In this document: piece by piece, positions 9,450 through 19,280 of the stretch
How the letters are laid out: each line of letters opens with the position of its first letter
Position numbering within the stretch: the stretch's first letter is position 1
DNA from: Nannobrachium achirus
Taxonomy: Eukaryota; Chordata; Actinopteri; Myctophiformes; Myctophidae
Assembly: GCA_963921795.1 (NCBI GenBank)
Contig: OY997649.1
Span: 29,515,866-29,579,865, forward strand
DNA length: 64,000 nucleotides
Reading direction: 5' to 3'
Notes under the pieces: generated by a model
Seen by the model: the letters and a program-made list of their open reading frames with translations, nothing else
What the model was told of the DNA's origin: nothing
Database searches by the model: none
Translations under genes and position numbers: made by a program

Positions 9450-12430
9450 AATAGTTAGAGCACAACATAATGCATAATAATGCGTTCCGCAGTGAATCCT
9501 TGTACCCAGGGCCCAGAATTTGGTGCGACACCCCTACCAGGAAGTCCAAAATCCGGTTGCCGGTGGGTGTTGTTACTCTGAGATTTGCCAGTTTCACAAT
9601 GGGTTTCATCAGCTGTAGTCCAAAAACAGCATGCATACATATCTTATATTAGTGTTTACGTGTTCCAGTGTAGAGTGGAATGCCAGAGCCACAGCATCAT
9701 CCACTGATTTGTTTGTGCAGTAGACAAACTGTAGGGGGTCTAAACAGTGAGTCAGCCACAGAGTTTATGGACTGAAGAACCAGATTTTCTGGGCATTTCA
9801 ATGCTACTGAGGTAAGTGCTACTGGCCTGAAATCTTTCATTGTGCTTGTGTGATTTTAGTTTTTTGTTTTGTTCTTTTTATCTGGTCCACTTATACTCTT
9901 GTGCAATTTGAAAGCTGCCCACCAGTTCATGATTTGCATACGTACATCTTACATTAACCAGGGCTTTTGGTTAGGGAAGACAAAAAATATAGCAGGGGTC
10001 ACAGATTGACACCACCAGTCAACATAAACTGTTGTGTTGACAATAGACATTCTCTATGTAATGATGGATAGGCTTATTAAGTGGTCTCTTTAAAAAAACA
10101 TTCATGTGTGTATAGCCTCCAGGCAGCCCTGCAAGCCTGGCAGGGCACTGTCAATAGCATCTTAAAGGTCTCATGACTGTTTTTACAAAACGTCAAAAGT
10201 CTTTATCATGGTCCTTCAAAAATATAGGCCTATTAAAAGTTTGAAAAATCCACTCCAGTGAGCCATGGCATTTCTCTCTCTCTGTATTCTGAAGCCATTT
10301 CAGTTGCAATGAAAAAATACCTGCATTTATTTGCCTGTGGGTGTTGAGGTTTTTTGCCTGTCAATCATCGCCTCAGCCCCCCCACATACACACAGGCAAA
10401 TCACAGCACTTTTCTGAGCCTAATTATTCAGAAAAGCACTACCTCTGTATTGAATTTGCGAAATTTGGTGGAGGGACACCCTTAGCAGTCTTAACTGTGA
10501 CTGGATTAGCTTTCAGCTTTATGATGTACAGTAAGCGGGTTGTAGCTCGATTGCCTGACTTCCAACCTGAGGTTTTGGAATGGCGGTATGTGCTACTGTA
10601 GCAGTTAGTTTAGCAGTTGGCCAGCAGTGTGTTAGTCACAAACTGGTGAGAGCATATAGAGATTAGTTTTATTTTGTATCCTAGTGGACTAGCTTTTAAG
10701 CTTTTTTTTTTTTTTTTTTTGAGTAATGTCTAGCCGATCTGTTCCACAACTCCTTGCACGGGAATTGGGAATTGATGGTTACGTTTAACTGAAGGTGAGA
10801 AAAATCCTTTTGTATGTGGAGAGGGGAACATACCTAGCTGATGTGATATTGGAGGAGGAATACTGCGGCTGTGGTATCGTTAATTCAGAGAGATGCAGAA
10901 AAATGCATTTGGTAGAATTTCATTCATCCAAACCCGTAATTTGTCACTTGTCTACTAGTCTACTATCACTGGTACATGCCACAGTACATATCCTAGGCAC
11001 AGTTAAAAACGCAGCAAATCTACATTGTTACAAGACATTTCCTGGATGTTTTCCTTTTCCATCTTTTTTTCATGGACCTGAAGAAGAATCTTTGCCACTT
11101 TAGTTTTGTCACTGAAGCATAAATCAGTCTATAATATATCCATTCTCTGCATGCAGTTAATGTGAGAGGCGTCAGGGTGTCGATCAAGTGCCTTGACAGT
11201 CCTTTATTCTCTGTTGTGCCATATCTGTGGATGAGCCGCCCAGCTTGACTCAGCCACCTCTGCTTTGACACACTCACAGATCAGTGAAGCCTGATTCACG
11301 CACACATGCATGCACACACGCACCACACACACACTCTGTATAGGTCAAGATTACTTCTCTCCTCTCATGTCTGCTCCTCATCCCCTCTCTCTCTCTCCAT
11401 TCTCTCTTCTCCTCTTTGTTGTGAGGGCAGGGATCTCTCCCTAGGGCAGGGTTCTCTCTCTAGTTTAAGGACGCCATCAGGATGCAATTCCATGAACAGA
11501 GGATCTGTGGGCTCTTCACCCAGATCGAGACCAATAGAGCACAGAGCAGATGTGGTGCTCAGGGCACCCCTACAGTATACAATGTTTTTTTTCCATCCAT
11601 GGTAGCCCAAATTGAAGGAGTTGTGTAACATGTAAACCTTTCCCCAATGGATATGTCAAGAGAATATCAGTTTCGGTTAGAATTGATTAAAAATAACTTT
11701 GTAGCCTACTTGATGTTTTAACTAAAGTATTGCTAAATTAAAATCTATATCAAATATTAATGTATTCCACGGCACCCCTAGACTGGCGTCACACCACCCC
11801 AGGTTGCCACCGCACCCACTTTGAGAAACCCTGATCTATTCTACACGTTACTCCTTCTTACCCCCTCACTCACACTCTATCACACCCTCCAGCCACAGTG
11901 CTTTTACATTTACAACATTTACAATTTAGCATGCAGTCGACCCTCTTAACCCAGAGAGACTTAAATCCCTATTTCACTTTTTCACAAATTCTTCCAAAAT
12001 AGAGATAATACTGTAGACAATCTAAGATGTAACACATATTGTGAGCTATTTTTGAACATTTGTGTGAGAGCGGAATAACTGACATATATAATGACATGGT
12101 AGGGACACCAGGTTAGAGTGGTTAATATATTTTTTAGGGTAGCATATAGAGCACAGCTCAACGAGTCAAGAAGAAGCAAGCTAAGAAATCCTTAGATTGA
12201 AAAATGAATGTGAATCAGCTGTTCAAAATGTGGGAGATCACTGTTGTTGAGTTATATATTTGAGGTCATGAGGGGCGTCTTGACTGCTCATCTCTTTGAG
12301 GAACCCCTGGAAGATGAGATGATGCATCTCAAGGGGTTTATCCACAAATCAAATTTCAAATAAATAAACATCTCCTCCCCAGATCCTCCTAACCTATATG
12401 CCCTCTGTCCCGACCCTTCTCAGTTCATTT
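9450..12430. other. no gene seen
   Basis: About 3 kb without a recognisable exon. A 20-nt T-run lies at 10702-10721 and a pyrimidine-rich (TCTC)n area at 11355-11420. Frames of 86-102 codons occur but show no domain motif or splice context. TAC(A/T)GTA heptamers occur near 10526, 10592, 11573 and 12009. Confidence 0.5.
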
Positions 12431-12437
12431 CACTTAA

Positions 12438-12762
12438 AGGAGTAGTTCACCCCCAAAATGTATTTGTTGCTATTGGTTACTCATGCCATGGAGACTTGAG
12501 TTCAATAATATTTTTAGTTTTTTGTCACTTAGACAATAATTTGACAATAATTTGATTACAATAAATGTACCCCCATTCATTCCGGATGGGGACCCAAATG
12601 CATTTGGGTCCCGGAATCAATGGGGGTACATTTACTATTATAACATTTTTGTCTTAAGAATGCAAAATACAAATACAAAGAAAATACTATTGAACCCAAG
12701 TCTCCATGGCATGAGTAATCAATAGAAAAAAAAGAACGTCATTTTGGGGGTGAACTACTCCT
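12438..12762. mobile_element. TTAA-flanked foldback MITE
   Basis: The left end AGGAGTAGTTCACCCCCAAA and the right end TTTGGGGGTGAACTACTCCT are inverted repeats, with TTAA outside both (12434-12437, 12763-12766). The pairing continues inwards, for example CATGCCATGGAGACTTGAGT against ACCCAAGTCTCCATGGCATG and GGGGACCCAAATGCATTTGG at the centre, so the whole element folds back. TTAA duplication suggests piggyBac-type mobilisation. A truncated relative lies at 53211-53390. Confidence 0.75.
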
Positions 12763-12766
12763 TTAA

Positions 12767-13565
12767 GATGGGCAAGAACGGCTACTGAATAACTACAGAA
12801 AGTACCATTCGAGGAAGTTGCGTTGATGCTGTGCAGATCTGTTTACATTCCAGAGACATGAAAATGGTTGTGATTGCTCAAAAAAAGACAGCTTCCGGGA
12901 AAAGTACATAAAAGTGAACTCCTGTCCTATAACAAAGTCACAGATCCAAGCTTTTTTCCTTGAGAAAAGACTGGGAACAAGGTTACCTTTCACTAATCCT
13001 ATAATCCCCCCACCCCTCTATTCTCATCATCTCGCTCTCGCTCTTTGTCATTTTAATCTCCTTGTTCTTTTGCAGATGATTTCACGCTGTCAATATCAGT
13101 TTGGATATCATCATCATCTGTTTGGTTCTCTCTCTCTCTCCTCCATCACTATCCTCTGCAAAGTGTCTGTCTGTCCACTTTGATTCTCCACATCTAATAT
13201 AGTAGCCCAATTATAGAAGACAATTCACAACACACTCTGGATCATTTTCACATCAGAGATAAGTGTTTTGCAGTGGTATGTTAATAGTCTTGGCAGTGTT
13301 AGGTATTGGTAATTTATTAACAGACATATTGAAAATCTGTTGTTTGTTTGTTTATTGATAATTGGATGATAAATCTTGGCTCGTTTAGGGGAGCACACTA
13401 ATGGCGTTTCATGGAAAGGCTTGCTTGCTCTCAAGTCTCATCCATCCCATACCCTCTTGACAAGGGTCACCCCTCCTTTTTCCCCCCTACACAAATTGTC
13501 TTGGCTCTGAGGCACCTGTGCCAATTGCCAACAGCCTGGGTGTGGTCCTGTACAGTCAGCTTACC
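12767..13565. other. no gene seen
   Basis: Non-coding DNA with no recognisable exon. Frames present are short and lack domains. Confidence 0.45.
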
Positions 13566-13569
13566 CTAC

Positions 13570-13895
13570 AATGCCGTTGTAAGCTTTAAAGCGGCTATTT
13601 TCGGCAAAGAGGTTTGGTGGGGAGGGCTGACCAAGTACAGAGCCAACGGTCAAGTTTACTAAGTATAGAGGGTTTAAGTGGTTAAATGTCATCATGAATT
13701 CAACATATTAATAGAAAAGAATAAGCCAACAAATATTAATAGATACATCACTGCTGTCAAACAAGTCTATGAAGCTATGATATCTATGACAAAATTGAAT
13801 CGGCAACATCATTTTTTACAGTGAATGTAGTGGGGACCCTGCTTCATCTCTCTTTCAGCTAAGGTGTCCTTGTTCTGGAAAATGTTGAAGACCCC
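13570..13895. mobile_element. truncated GGGGTCTTCAAC-type hAT MITE
   Basis: It keeps the right palindrome arm (GCGGCTATTTTCGGCAAAGAGG), the family block CCAAGTACAGAGCCAACGG, and the terminal repeat ATGTTGAAGACCCCTG. The left terminus and left palindrome arm are missing. Truncation near the palindrome centre resembles the breaks at 1531 and 40725. Confidence 0.6.
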
Positions 13896-14672
13896 TGCTT
13901 TACACCATCCGAAGGATCAAACTCTTTCTCGCTAGACGTCCGTCCAGCTCCTTACGCAGTAAGGAGCTGACTATTTAATGTTTGCAGACCTGTGTGAAAT
14001 TGAATGGTGAGATGTTTACAAAAGTTCCCTCAAAACCCACAGAATCTCTTATTACATTATCTTCTGTAACTACACTGTAAATGAGTGCTAATTTGTGTGT
14101 CAATTCTTAATTTGTGGGTCAATTATAGTAAACTAGAAGCTGGGCCGCCCTTCGTCTAGTCGGCGACCTGGCCAACTCGGGAACGATGTAAATAGGGAAT
14201 GAATGCCCCGCCCTTTAATGCAAATCCCATTATACTGTTGTCATAGGACCCGTTTTGACCATCTGTGTCCATTTATGCCCATATATGGAGATATCTGTAT
14301 CTGTCTGTCTGTCGGCGTCCATTTTATGTCCATATATGGAGATCACTGCAGATATAGTTCTGGGTCCATTTTATGCCCATATATGGAGTTATCTGTCTAT
14401 CTGCGTCCATTTTATGCCCATATATGGAGATCTCTGTATCTGTCTGTCTGTGTCCCTTTTATCCCCATTATGGAGATCTCTGTATCTGTCTGTGCCTCCG
14501 ACTGTGTTGCAGACACATGTGCTGGTTCCCCCTTTAATGCAAACCCCATTATACCTGTTGTCATAGGACCCGTTTTGACCATCTGTTTGCCTGTGTCCAT
14601 TTATGCCCATATATGGAGTATCTGTCTGTGCCTCCGACTGTGTTGCAGACACAGTGCCGTTTCCCCCTTTAA

Positions 14673-14802
14673 CCCATTCAGGCCGGGTACACATTTTAGT
14701 GTATGGGAGGGGCTTACAGTACATGTACAGTATGTAGCAACATATTTGTTTTTGTAGGCTAATTTCTGATTTGGGCCTAACTATAGGTTAGGCCTAAATG
14801 GG
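14673..14802. mobile_element. 130-bp piggyBac-like MITE, copy 1
   Basis: The ends CCCATTCAGGCC and GGCCTAAATGGG form inverted repeats, with TTAA on both sides (14669-14672, 14803-14806). The empty site is visible in sister units of the same array: CCTTTAATGCAAA at about 14213, 14533 and 16794 is uninterrupted, whereas here CCTTTAA...TTAATGCAAA flanks the insert. Confidence 0.8.
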
Positions 14803-15063
14803 TTAATGCAAACCCCATTATACCTGTTGTCATAGGACCCGTTTTGACCATCTGTTTGCCTGTGTCCATTTATGCCCATATATGGAGATATCTGTATCTG
14901 TCTGTCTGCGTCCACTTTATGCCCATAATGCAAACCCCATTATACCTGTTGTCATAGGACCCGTTTTGACCATCTGTTTGCCTGTGTCCATTTATGCCCA
15001 TATATGGAGTATCTGTCTGTGCCTCCGACTGTGTTGCAGACACAGTGCCGTTTCCCCCTTTAA

Positions 15064-15193
15064 CCCATTCAGGCCGGGTACACATTTTAGTGTATGGGAG
15101 GGGCTTACAGTACATGTACAGTATGTAGCAACATATTTGTTTTTGTAGGCCAATTTCTGATTTGGGCCTAACTATAGGTTAGGCCTAAATGGG
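15064..15193. mobile_element. 130-bp piggyBac-like MITE, copy 2
   Basis: Same length, ends and TTAA flanks as the copy at 14673. Because surrounding units are also alike, this copy most likely arose by duplication of the array segment and not by a second insertion. Confidence 0.8.
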
Positions 15194-15615
15194 TTAATGC
15201 AAACCCCATTATACCTGTTGTCATAGGACCCATTTTGACCATCTGTTTGCCTGTGTCCATTCATGCCCATATATGGAGATATCTGTATCTGTCTGTCTGC
15301 GTCCACTTTATGCCCATATATGGAGATCTTTGACCATCTGTTTGCCTGTGTCCATTTATGTCCATATATGGAGATATATGTATCTGTCTGTCTGCATCCA
15401 TTTTATGCCCATATATGGAGATCTATGCAGACACAGTGCCAGTTCCGGAAAATGCTGATGTCAGACATCAGAATCCGAACCTTTCGTGCTGGTTCCAGAA
15501 AAACTCCGTGCCGCGGCGGGGAACGCACGTGCCGAATCTGAAGCCGGTGGGACGAACGGTTCTCGAGATACGCGGATTACAGACACACACGCAGAGACTT
15601 CTCGCATTTATAGAT

Positions 15616-15938
15616 AGATACGGAGATATCTGTCTATATATGCCCATATACTGTATGGAGATCTCTGTATCTGCCCATATGCCCATATATGGAGTTCTCA
15701 GTCTTATGCCCATATACGGAGATATCTGTCGGGTCGAGGCAAGATGCCCATATATGGAGTTCTCAGTATACGGAGATATCTGTCGGGTCTAGGCCCCTGT
15801 ATCTGCCCATATGCCCATATATGGAGATCCCTGTATCAGTCTGTGTCCCTTTTATGCCTATATACGGAGATATCTGTCTATATATGCCCATATACTGTAT
15901 GGAGATCTCTGTATCTGCCCATATGCCCATATATGGAG
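15616..15938 (+). repeat. CArG-type VNTR, block 2
   Basis: Short units based on TGCCCATATATGGAGATCTC and TGCCCATATACGGAGATATC. Two units (15648-15665 and 15889-15906) read CATATACTGTATGGAG where sister units read CATATATGGAG, a 5-bp CTGTA insertion that destroys the CCATATATGG decamer. Confidence 0.8.
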
Positions 15939-16334
15939 TAAGGCTGGGACTTTAACTGATTAATTGCGATTAATTAATTACAGAAAATTAACGCGATTAA
16001 AAAAATTAACTCATTTTAATCGCACTTAGTTTTTGCACCACAGAACCTTCAGTTTCGGGCATACCGATCATAGCGATGCACCAACCAAGAAGAGACAACA
16101 AACGCAAAGGGAGAAGTAGCCGATCAAAGCGCTTTGCTTGACCCAGTGGATGCGAAATTTAGATTTAAAAAACTCACTTGTTGATTCACTCGTACAACAA
16201 AATGTGTTTTACTTGAAGAAAAATGCTTCTCAGGTCAAATATCGATGTGCGATTAAAATGCGATTAATTGCGATTAATTAATCACAGAGCCTGTAATTAA
16301 TTAGATTAAAAATTTTAATCGCATCCCAGCCCTA
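15939..16334. mobile_element. hAT-type MITE with 8-bp target duplication
   Basis: The ends TAAGGCTGGGA and TCCCAGCCCTA are inverted repeats (10 of 11). ATATGGAG flanks both sides (15931-15938, 16335-16342). Subterminal GATTAATTGCGATTAATTA and GCGATTAATTAATCAC repeats are inverted. It inserted into a VNTR unit, so the VNTR is older. No transposase frame. Confidence 0.85.
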
Positions 16335-16342
16335 ATATGGAG

Positions 16343-16700
16343 TTCTCAGTCTTATGCCCATATACGGAGATATCTGTCGGGTCGAGGCAAGGCCCGGCAC
16401 TGCAGTGATGTCACAATGAGTCAGCGCTTGCGCCCGGCACTGCAGTGATGTCACAATGACCGATTTTGCGCCGATTTCCTCCGGAACAGCCTGATGTCAA
16501 CAATCAGCCCCGCATAAGGAGATTCCGAACGTTTCGCGCCGGTTAGGGAAAACCGCGCGTCGGGTCGGGTCGAGGCCCGGCACTGCACTCCGTGCCGCGG
16601 CGGGGAGCGCGCGTGCCGAATCTGAAGCCGGTGGGACGAACGGTTCTCGAGATACGCGGATTACAAACACACACGCAGAGACTTCTCGCATTTATAGATT
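16343..16700 (+). repeat. composite tail segment with CRE/AP-1-like sites
   Basis: GC-rich. A CCCGGCACTGCAGTGATGTC module is duplicated (16391 and 16433). It contains TGATGTCA (CRE-like) and TGAGTCA (AP-1) motifs about 16405-16425. It ends with the common tail CGAGATACGCGGATTACAAA and TTCTCGCATTTATAGATTA. The corresponding block on the other side of the Gypsy insertion is 24466-24805. Confidence 0.55.
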
Positions 16701-16760
16701 ACTAGAAGCTGGGCCGCCCTTCGGGCGGCCCAGCGTCTAGTCGGCGACCTGGCCAACTCG
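16701..16760. repeat. GC hairpin at head of composite copy 2
   Basis: GCTGGGCCGCCC, loop TTC, GGGCGGCCCAGC (16708-16734) is a perfect 12-bp stem, and ACTAG...CTAGT outside extends the symmetry with four mismatched positions. A hairpin followed closely by CTAG-T resembles a Helitron 3' end, but it also lies at the head of the composite. The copy at 14131 has lost the right side of this hairpin. Confidence 0.5.
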
Positions 16761-16779
16761 GAACAATGTAAATATGGAA

Positions 16780-18300
16780 TGAATGCCCCGCCCTTTAATG
16801 CAAACCCCATTATACCTGTTGTCATAGGACCCGTTTTGACCATCTGTTTGCCTGTGTCCATTTATGCCCATATATGGAGATATCTGTTATCTGTCTGTCT
16901 GTCAGCGTCCATTTTATGTCCATATATGGAGATCACTGCAGATATAGTTCTGGGTCCATTTTATGCCCATATATGCCCATATATGGAGATATCTGTCTAT
17001 TCGCGTCCATTTCACGCCCATATATGGAGATCTCTGAATCTGTCTGTCTGTGTCCCTTTATGCCCGTATATGGAGATCTTTGTGATTCTGCGTAAATTTT
17101 ATGCCCATATATGCCATTTGCGTCCATTTTATGCCCATTTATGGAGATCTCTGTATCCGTCTGTCTGTGTGTCTGTCTGTGTCCCTTTATGCCCGTATAT
17201 GGAGATCTTTGTGATTCTGCGTAAATTTTATGCCCATATATGCCATTTGCGTCCATATAGTTCTGGGTCCATTTTATGCCCATATATGCCCATATATGGA
17301 GATATCTGTCTATTTGCGTCCATTTCACGCCCATATATGGAGATCTCTGAATCTGTCTGTCTGTGTCCCTTTATCCATTTTATGCCCATATATGGGGGCA
17401 TTCATTTTATGCCCATATATGGAGAACGCGCGTGCCCGTGGGACGAACGGTTCTCATATGGGGGCATTCATTTTATGCCCATATATGGAGAACGCTTGCG
17501 TCCATTTTATGCCCATTTATGGAGATCTCTGTATCCGTCTGTCTGTGTGTCTGTCTGTGTCCCTTTATGCCCGTATATGGAGATCTTTGTGATTCTGCGT
17601 AAATTTTATGCCCATATATGCCATTTGCGTCCATATAGTTCTGGGTCCATTTTATGCCCATATATGCCCATATATGGAGATATCTGTCTATTTGCGTCCA
17701 TTTCACGCCCATATATGGAGATCTCTGAATCTGTCTGTCTGTGTCCCTTTATCCATTTTATGCCCGTCTGTGTCCCTTTATCCATTTTATGCCCATATAT
17801 GGGGGCATTCATTTTATGCCCATATATGGAGAACGCGCGTGCCCGTGGGACGAACGGTTCTCATATGGGGGCATTCATTTTATGCCCATATATGGAGAAC
17901 GCTTGCGTCCATTTTATGCCCATTTATGGAGATCTCTGTATCCGTCTGTCTGTGTGTCTGTCTGTGTCCCTTTATGCCCGTATATGGAGATCTTTGTGAT
18001 TCTGCGTAAATTTTATGCCCATATATGCCATTTGTGTCCATATAGTTCTGGGTCCATTTTATGCCCATATATGCCCATATATGGAGATATCTGTCTATTT
18101 GCGTCCATTTCACGCCCATATATGGAGATCTCTGAATCTGTCTGTCTGTGTCCCTTTATCCATTTTATGCCCATATATGGGGGCATTCATTTTATGCCCA
18201 TATATGGAGAACGCGCGTGCCCGTGGGACGAACGGTTCTCATATGGGGGCATTCATTTTATGCCCATATATGGAGAACGCGCGTGCCCGTGGGACGAACG
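16780..18300 (+). repeat. CArG-type VNTR, block 3 with ~405-bp higher-order repeat
   Basis: It holds about 19 perfect CCATATATGG decamers plus CCGTATATGG and CCATTTATGG variants. A higher-order unit with period about 405 bp is seen at 17230-17600, 17610-18010 and from 18017. Insert modules GAACGCGCGTGCCCGTGGGA recur at 17414, 17831, 18209 and 18277. Long frames through it, including one of 406 codons, follow the repeat and are not taken as genes. Confidence 0.85.
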
Positions 18301-18334
18301 GTTCTCGAGATACGCGGATTACCTACATACATAC

Positions 18335-19280
18335 TGTGGGGTCCCAGATTCAAAACTCAACCAACACCAGACAAATGGACAGTTTAAGCCACTTTTGGGC
18401 ACTTTTATTTATAACACACAAGGGTAAATTAACAGCAGCAGAGCCTCGCTCCGATAAAGCAAGTACTTTTACACCACAAAGTATAGCGTTTTCTTAAATG
18501 TCTTCAGAATAACTTAGGCATCACTTGTTCAAAGAAACAGTTGCTCATATTAGTCAGAGCTAGTCAACATAACTCAATGTATAACGTACAACTAAAGGTA
18601 TCCCCGGCCCGGGGCACAATGATAACTTGCGAGTGTTCTGGGGTTCAGATATGATTCAAAGTACAGTTTCAAAGCCGTCACACTCACGGGCAGTGCGCAT
18701 AGAGTACTAGATGTTTACAGGTACAATTCCAGAGCCCTCGCTTAGTGATACTTGCATGTGTTTCGTAGTTCAGATATGTTTCAAGGCACAGTTTCAAAGC
18801 CGTCACACTCACGGGCAGTGCGCATAGAGTACGAGATGTTTACAGGTACAATTCCAAAACCCTCGCACTCGCCATCGTGCGGCTCTCCATTCACCAGACT
18901 CAGCGTCTCCTATATTGCCTGGTGGAAAATAGACACGCTGTGTTAGTATTGCATTCCTCTGTCTTACAATTAGGAGCAGAACGTGTGGAGTGTAGCTTAA
19001 TATCTAAGGCATTCTTACCGCCGTCAGCCCGACCGCCAGTACTGTGAGCCAGTGCAGACTGAGAGAGAGAAGGCTCCTTTGTTTCCCTAAAGGGCCCAGC
19101 CCTGAGCCACGCAGCTGTGCTCAGATTAAGCTGATTGAACAGGTAATTCGGCAGGTAACGCCCTTCTATTACCTGCCCCAGGGCTGGGTGTTGTCTCTGA
19201 GAGCCAGCTCTCCTCCCTCTCCACTGACCCAGTGTGCTGTGGGGCTCACCTGTGAGGCGGTTGCCTAGCGACAGTCCACA
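18335..19280 (-). repeat. 3' LTR of the Gypsy element
   Basis: 946 bp. In element orientation it begins TGTGGACTGTCGC and ends GGACCCCACA. It contains an internal direct repeat (about 18648-18735 and 18769-18855, sharing GTTTCAAAGCCGTCACACTC). A TTATAAATAAAAG motif at about 18402-18415 combines TATA-like and AATAAA poly(A)-signal-like sequence. The last 126 codons of gag-pol are read inside it. The TAC(A/T)GT at 19040-19045 is the one visible difference from the other LTR. Confidence 0.93.

Larger units (their letters stand above)
14204..15450 (+). repeat. CArG-type VNTR, block 1
   Basis: It has irregular units of about 45-60 bp built on CCATTTTATGCCCATATATGG, AGATATCTGTATCTGTCTGT and variants. 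Perfect CCATATATGG decamers lie near 14280, 14331, 14381, 14419, 14607, 14877, 14999, 15268, 15314, 15362 and 15409. A larger ~270-bp higher-order segment (AATGCAAACCCCATTATACC ... TTGGGCCTAACTATAGG) is repeated at 14530-14806, 14928-15197 and onward. The frames across it are repeat translations and not genes. Confidence 0.85.
14131..15615 (+). repeat. composite VNTR retroposon-like unit, copy 1
   Basis: The head is ACTAGAAGCTGGGCCGCCCT, then TCGGCGACCTGGCCAACTCG and CCCCGCCCTTTAATGCAAA. The middle is the CCATATATGG VNTR. The tail is CCGGTGGGACGAACGGTTCT, GAGATACGCGGATTACAGAC and CTTCTCGCATTTATAGATAG. The same head and tail recur as copy 2 (16701-24805). The fixed head-VNTR-tail order recalls composite VNTR retroposons, and the ATAGAT-type end recalls RTE LINE 3' ends. 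Both comparisons are inference. Confidence 0.5.

Noticed and set aside
10795-11103. 102-codon frame with Cys/His residues
   Set aside because: No splice-flanked conservation, no spacing that fits a zinc finger, and no recognisable family.
16708-16740. GC hairpin as a bacterial-type terminator
   Set aside because: The genome is vertebrate, there is no T-run and no upstream gene. The hairpin belongs to the head of a repeated composite.
16779-17999. 406-codon open frame in the VNTR
   Set aside because: The frame follows the repeat unit exactly, other frames on both strands are equally open, and the peptide is a repeat of PYMEISV/YAHIW-type segments with no domain. It is a by-product of unit length.
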